Positions 4,401 through 7,325 of a stretch of DNA of 7,325 nucleotides are shown here, piece by piece. The stretch is from Saprospiraceae bacterium (GTDB lineage Bacteria; Bacteroidota; Bacteroidia; Chitinophagales; Saprospiraceae): the NCBI GenBank assembly GCA_013042795.1, contig JABDPK010000229.1, positions 1-7,325 on the forward strand, written 5' to 3'. The first letter of the stretch is position 1. Each line of letters starts with the position of its first letter. The position numbers and the translations under genes were made by a program. Under the pieces are notes generated by a model. It ran no database searches, was not told the DNA's origin, and saw only the letters and a program-made list of their open reading frames with translations.

Positions 4401-7325
4401 CTATCTGAATACCTTTAATTATCCCAAGATTCGGATTACCTCTTACAGTGACCCGATGACCTTCAGGAAGGTATTGATTTACGCCGATTGTATCGATAAA
4501 AATACTTCGGTATTCCTGGTCCAGGTCAGGAAGGTTTTCCAAAAGCCATTCATTATCTATAATAAAACGATCATCTTTCGAGACATTCAATACATTCCTG
4601 ATCTTTTTGGTTTGAATAAGCAAATCCAAAATGAAATTGAACATATTTTCTTCTGGCCAAACAAGGTCCGGCAATTCAAGGCTGGATATATTGGCCAGGC
4701 TGTCTTCATTTGACAATTTCAGAGGAATTTCATATTCGTAATAATGCCTGTCAAAATCTTTTCCAATCCGCATGAATATGGATACATCCCCATCCTCCAT
4801 CTCATTATCCTTTTCTTCGGCATGTACAAACATCTGCATCTTTTCAAAAACACGCAGATCAAGTTCAGTCAGTTTGTATATAGATATTTCACAGTCTTTC
4901 TGAAGTTCACAGAAGTTCAGTGAAATGGATTTTTCATCTTGTAGGACATTTGCGAACGTACTGAATAATCTTTCCTGTTTGATGCCTTTTGGCAACACAT
5001 AGTTAAATGGCTGCTTGCTTTGGTTTTCTTCTATACCTACAGCATCGATCGAAAAATCCCCGTCAAAAACCCCATCGACATTGCAAACGCCCGGCAATCT
5101 TCTCCACTGATTTCTTACCAATTCAAACTCAGCCATCCTGAATGTTTTCTGTGTACTGAAACCGTTGACAAGAATTCGCATAAACTGGATTGAGCGGAAA
5201 CCTTCAATACCATTGACAGACGCTCCTTCACTAAGCGGTATTCTAAAGCGGTACCATTTTTCCTCCTGGGAGTTCTGAGTGTTTGTTATTGCTCTTACTT
5301 CCCGTATAAACTGATTCTGGCTTGTATCGATTTCACCGTTGGAGTTCACAATTGGCACTTTATACTCGTAAAAACTTTCTCCTTGGTCTAATGATTGGTT
5401 ATTATTCAAATCCTCTTTGTCAGGGTTGGGATTACCCCTTTGGAAAGTAGACTGCTGACTCAGATCCGGAGAATTACCTTGCGGGTTATTAAAGTTTTTG
5501 TACCGTGTTAAAAGATTGTCATCCTCGGTAAAACAATTATCAAAATCATTGAAATAACAGAAGTTATCTGCTGAGGGGTCATTGAAAACAGACTGTGGCA
5601 ACGAGAATGAAGCTTCGACTTCATCGATATACTCCTGGAACTTCACTCTTTCTTGCTCATCTGTCAATCCATCAAAACCGAGATCTTGAGAAGTTCTGTT
5701 TGCATTATCAAAGGCGTTATTGGTTGGAATGTCCAGGGGTACATTTCCCCAACGAGTTGGTTTGATCGGAACAGTTTCATCCGGGGTCGGGATAGAGTTT
5801 TCATAAAACTGGATGTTATCGTGCATAAGGTCCTCGCTCACATTACCCAGATGGAATGTAATAAACCCGTTTTCATCAGGGATGTGTCCGCTTCCATCCG
5901 GTTTCTCCATAAACGGATTTAACAACCAGAACTCGATGAATTCATAATTGGCAGCCTGAAAGTCACTGTTTTGCATGTATCTCATGATTCCGGCCCAACG
6001 TGATTCCGGTTCAGCAAGAACCAGTTTTTCCTGGTCCCTGTCGTATTCCTGGATACCTGCTGAATAGACTGTACCTCCCGGGGGATCGAAGTTATATGGT
6101 CCCCTTTCATCAGGATAATAAGTCATATCAAATGTAAAGAGGTCAGGCAACTGTCCTTGTGGTAATTGCCTGTTGAATAGTTCCTGTTGATTGATAAACC
6201 TGGTATATGAATTATCACTATCGACATTGCTACGACGTGCGGCCCTATCTATCACATACCAGTTTAACCTGGCACGATTGGCACCGTATGTAAGATCATT
6301 GTTCAGTTGGGATTCAGGAAAGTCTTCTGTCTCAGGTACACTTGCCAGCACCCACCTGTTGGGTTGCGAACTTAGCGGAAATCCACTTACAGCACCTTCA
6401 AAGTCGTCAATACTTACAACACCGGAATTATCATCTGAACCATTTAAATTGACGGCGCCGGAATGACCTGGTTTTAATGCTGCCACTTCGGCTGAAAAAT
6501 TGATGTTGGATTCTGCGTTTGTACTGTAAAAAGGCAGTTTGTCAACGGCCTTAGTTATCCATGGTGCTTCATTGCTGAAGTCCATGTCCAGGCCAAAGAT
6601 CCTGTTGTTGATAGGGTCATCACCGATATTCACTTTTTCAGTAAATGGTCTTTCAAACAAACGGAGGTATGTACCTCCTATATAGAAATTGTCGTTGACT
6701 TCATATTCTGCACGCAATCCCAGCATGGTTTTTTGCTGAAGACTGAAGACCGAATTATCTTCATAAGATATATTGATGGGTGCTCCCTGCTGTAAATATG
6801 CTTCGTTGATAATTCTGACACGACCAATACCATAATCCACTTCATAGTCTACTCCTTCAGTAAGCAACTGGCTGCCTGCCCGAACAGTGACAGATCCCTG
6901 GGGTATATTCCAGGCGCCCAATGAGTATTCAGAAGATACTGTGGATTTGTATTTCCCGGCCATCACAAATTTGTTTTTCACAAGAATTTCTCTTGCAATC
7001 GTCACAGTCGTATCATATAGCTCCTGGAATTTATATTTTTCGGCGACGACAGGGTCCTGGAACAATGAATCAAGTGAGGATCCAAAGGGTTCAAGAACAG
7101 GGAAAACGATACTACCGCTTCTCGGGATCACAGTAATGCCCTGCACAAAGTCAAATATTCCGTCTGGTTGTGGGTCGTTCCTGCTATTCAGCCTATCCAA
7201 CTGAAATATATTTAATAGCGGAATCCGGGGAAAGTCGGGTTCAGGAAGAAAGTTTTTTAATGATCCATCAGAGTCATCCTCATAAAAAATATTAAACTCA
7301 AAATCGGTTTGGTTAAGTTGATTTG
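1399..7325 (-). CDS. sprA: T9SS outer-membrane translocon SprA (Sov), N-terminus beyond window
   Basis: One open frame reads from the right edge (first full codon 7323-7321, taken as residue 1) to TAA at 1401-1399, giving 1974 residues. SprA homologues are usually about 2300-2500 residues, so roughly 400-500 N-terminal residues, including the signal peptide, lie outside. SprA forms the T9SS translocon, known from the Flavobacterium johnsoniae structure as a 36-strand single-chain outer-membrane barrel that passes folded cargo to the cell surface. Recognised family segments are RNDPQPDGIFDF (about 48-59), FINQQELFNRQLPQGQ, FIEFWLLNPF, CGEVWVNELRVTGL (starting at 991), and a C-terminal half of alternating aromatic/polar beta strands ending in GGITMQMTLN, a typical barrel terminus. 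Six cysteines lie only between 589 and 991. Two calcium-loop-like motifs are at 547-558 and 638-649. Basic low-complexity segments lie near 1135-1177, 1437-1481 and 1852-1892. The TTG at 7200-7198 is not the start: the frame and homology continue upstream. No frameshift or stop interrupts the gene. ruvA is often the upstream neighbour of sprA but would be off-window here. Confidence 0.96.
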   Translation of the reverse strand, partial: NQLNQTDFEFNIFYEDDSDGSLKNFLPEPDFPRIPLLNIFQLDRLNSRNDPQPDGIFDFVQGITVIPRSGSIVFPVLEPFGSSLDSLFQDPVVAEKYKFQELYDTTVTIAREILVKNKFVMAGKYKSTVSSEYSLGAWNIPQGSVTVRAGSQLLTEGVDYEVDYGIGRVRIINEAYLQQGAPINISYEDNSVFSLQQKTMLGLRAEYEVNDNFYIGGTYLRLFERPFTEKVNIGDDPINNRIFGLDMDFSNEAPWITKAVDKLPFYSTNAESNINFSAEVAALKPGHSGAVNLNGSDDNSGVVSIDDFEGAVSGFPLSSQPNRWVLASVPETEDFPESQLNNDLTYGANRARLNWYVIDRAARRSNVDSDNSYTRFINQQELFNRQLPQGQLPDLFTFDMTYYPDERGPYNFDPPGGTVYSAGIQEYDRDQEKLVLAEPESRWAGIMRYMQNSDFQAANYEFIEFWLLNPFMEKPDGSGHIPDENGFITFHLGNVSEDLMHDNIQFYENSIPTPDETVPIKPTRWGNVPLDIPTNNAFDNANRTSQDLGFDGLTDEQERVKFQEYIDEVEASFSLPQSVFNDPSADNFCYFNDFDNCFTEDDNLLTRYKNFNNPQGNSPDLSQQSTFQRGNPNPDKEDLNNNQSLDQGESFYEYKVPIVNSNGEIDTSQNQFIREVRAITNTQNSQEEKWYRFRIPLSEGASVNGIEGFRSIQFMRILVNGFSTQKTFRMAEFELVRNQWRRLPGVCNVDGVFDGDFSIDAVGIEENQSKQPFNYVLPKGIKQERLFSTFANVLQDEKSISLNFCELQKDCEISIYKLTELDLRVFEKMQMFVHAEEKDNEMEDGDVSIFMRIGKDFDRHYYEYEIPLKLSNEDSLANISSLELPDLVWPEENMFNFILDLLIQTKKIRNVLNVSKDDRFIIDNEWLLENLPDLDQEYRSIFIDTIGVNQYLPEGHRVTVRGNPNLGIIKGIQIGLRNISERPDAPVTGFCGEVWVNELRVTGLQERGGVAGLARLDIQMADLGNLSAAGSYSSLGWGALDQKVNDRAKEEVIEYDFATNLELGKFFPEHWGLRVPFYAQYAKSIRNPEFDAYDFDITVEDEFDLVKNKSPEFADTISARNQTIRTIKTFNFTNVRKEKTTGKKKKPDNSSQNKSLPQDPKTQQQSRPQKPSTPKPWDISNISLSYAFTEINFRDPILKADNSKDYKLGLDYNYSRRGGYIEPFKKLIKTKSLSLIKEINLNPLPNSFAFSSNINRFIATRRFRVPEDPTFEFEDRRFDWERRYDINWNLTKSIKVNFSAFNESYIDELRQIGVAETPEQRPWVDEFGNEVDISSDPGQVKRYWQDNLRDFGRNTNYNHNLSVNYSLPFKYIPFMEWIDVKAQYRSSYNWAAGPLITIDDQGNSLGSIIQNGQNRSITANFNLDKLYGKSKYLKSLEKTKRSSSRSRSRTQDQTKIGRDQNTSDNPDNRRGRNKEREASVAEKLFVRPLLSLRSVRINYKEDFSTIVPGFTKTPQYIGLADNFSSPGMGFVFGLQPDISIANPDNWLQSAAANGWITKSRGLNQEVIQTESQNMEAKIKIEPWKDFKIDIDLKKTYQKNHSEEFKNKSLDPAMDKFMQLALRDIGSFEVSYFAMNTLFDGDLEGIFDVFESNRTIISYRLPNDESGSHTVDGVEYAQGYGKQSSSVVVPAFLAAYSNKDPNSVSLDLESDVSSLGYIPKPNWKLRYDGLSKLPWFKDKFSSFTLEHGYNAKLRINSFNSDIEYNRLNPYENLKSNGNYYSRLEIPFVQINEQFNPVIGINMKTKSDLNLEFSYIKGRTLDLSINTSSELTETRRTEYVFGFGYTIKDSKFLKKKSKGRGSRSRTNPDENNNAGNTRRGGSRRNVTSTRGNDMTFLLNIGYSDNITLVHELDFGGTPDASRGLKSLTINPSMDYIINENLTMRIFMDYSATQPYISTSPPVTSINGGITMQMTLN

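Noticed and set aside
7198..7200. TTG on the minus strand as the sprA start codon
   Set aside because: The frame stays open to the window edge with family-like sequence upstream, and the protein would be several hundred residues too short.
1..7325. Mobile element, CRISPR array, tRNA or rRNA
   Set aside because: No transposase or integrase sequence, terminal inverted repeats, spaced direct repeats or RNA-gene motifs were seen; nearly all bases are in three ordinary genes.

Overview
The window looks like chromosomal DNA of a Bacteroidota (Bacteroidetes) bacterium. The main reason is a very long minus-strand gene for SprA (called Sov in Porphyromonas), the giant outer-membrane translocon of the type IX secretion system (T9SS), which is confined to this phylum. 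The modest G+C content, the lack of strong Shine-Dalgarno sequences and a weak match to the Bacteroidota promoter consensus agree with this. The genus cannot be told from the sequence.

Layout: (1) Positions 2-847, plus strand, hold the 3' end of a GH31 alpha-glucosidase-type glycoside hydrolase; the catalytic Asp residues lie before the window. (2) Positions 848-945 form a short AT-rich gap with a perfect 8-bp inverted repeat (915-922/928-935) overlapping a weak promoter candidate just before the next gene. (3) Positions 946-1341, plus strand, encode a complete MscL large-conductance mechanosensitive channel. (4) Positions 1342-1398 separate two convergent genes and contain a strong intrinsic terminator (perfect 10-bp stem, then a T run) whose T run reaches the sprA stop codon. 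(5) Positions 1399-7325, minus strand, are one uninterrupted sprA reading frame that runs off the right edge. It shows 1974 residues, and about 400-500 N-terminal residues are probably missing.

The three genes do not form one functional system. SprA is the protein-conducting barrel for T9SS cargo (adhesins, hydrolases, gliding machinery). MscL is an inner-membrane osmotic safety valve. The GH31 enzyme trims alpha-linked oligosaccharides. The GH31 gene and mscL are collinear and could be partly co-transcribed; sprA is convergent to them.

I found no mobile element, CRISPR array, RNA gene or evident new system. The points worth a second look are finer: the inverted repeat before mscL, altered pore-constriction residues in MscL, two calcium-loop-like motifs and six clustered cysteines in SprA, and three basic low-complexity loops in the SprA barrel.
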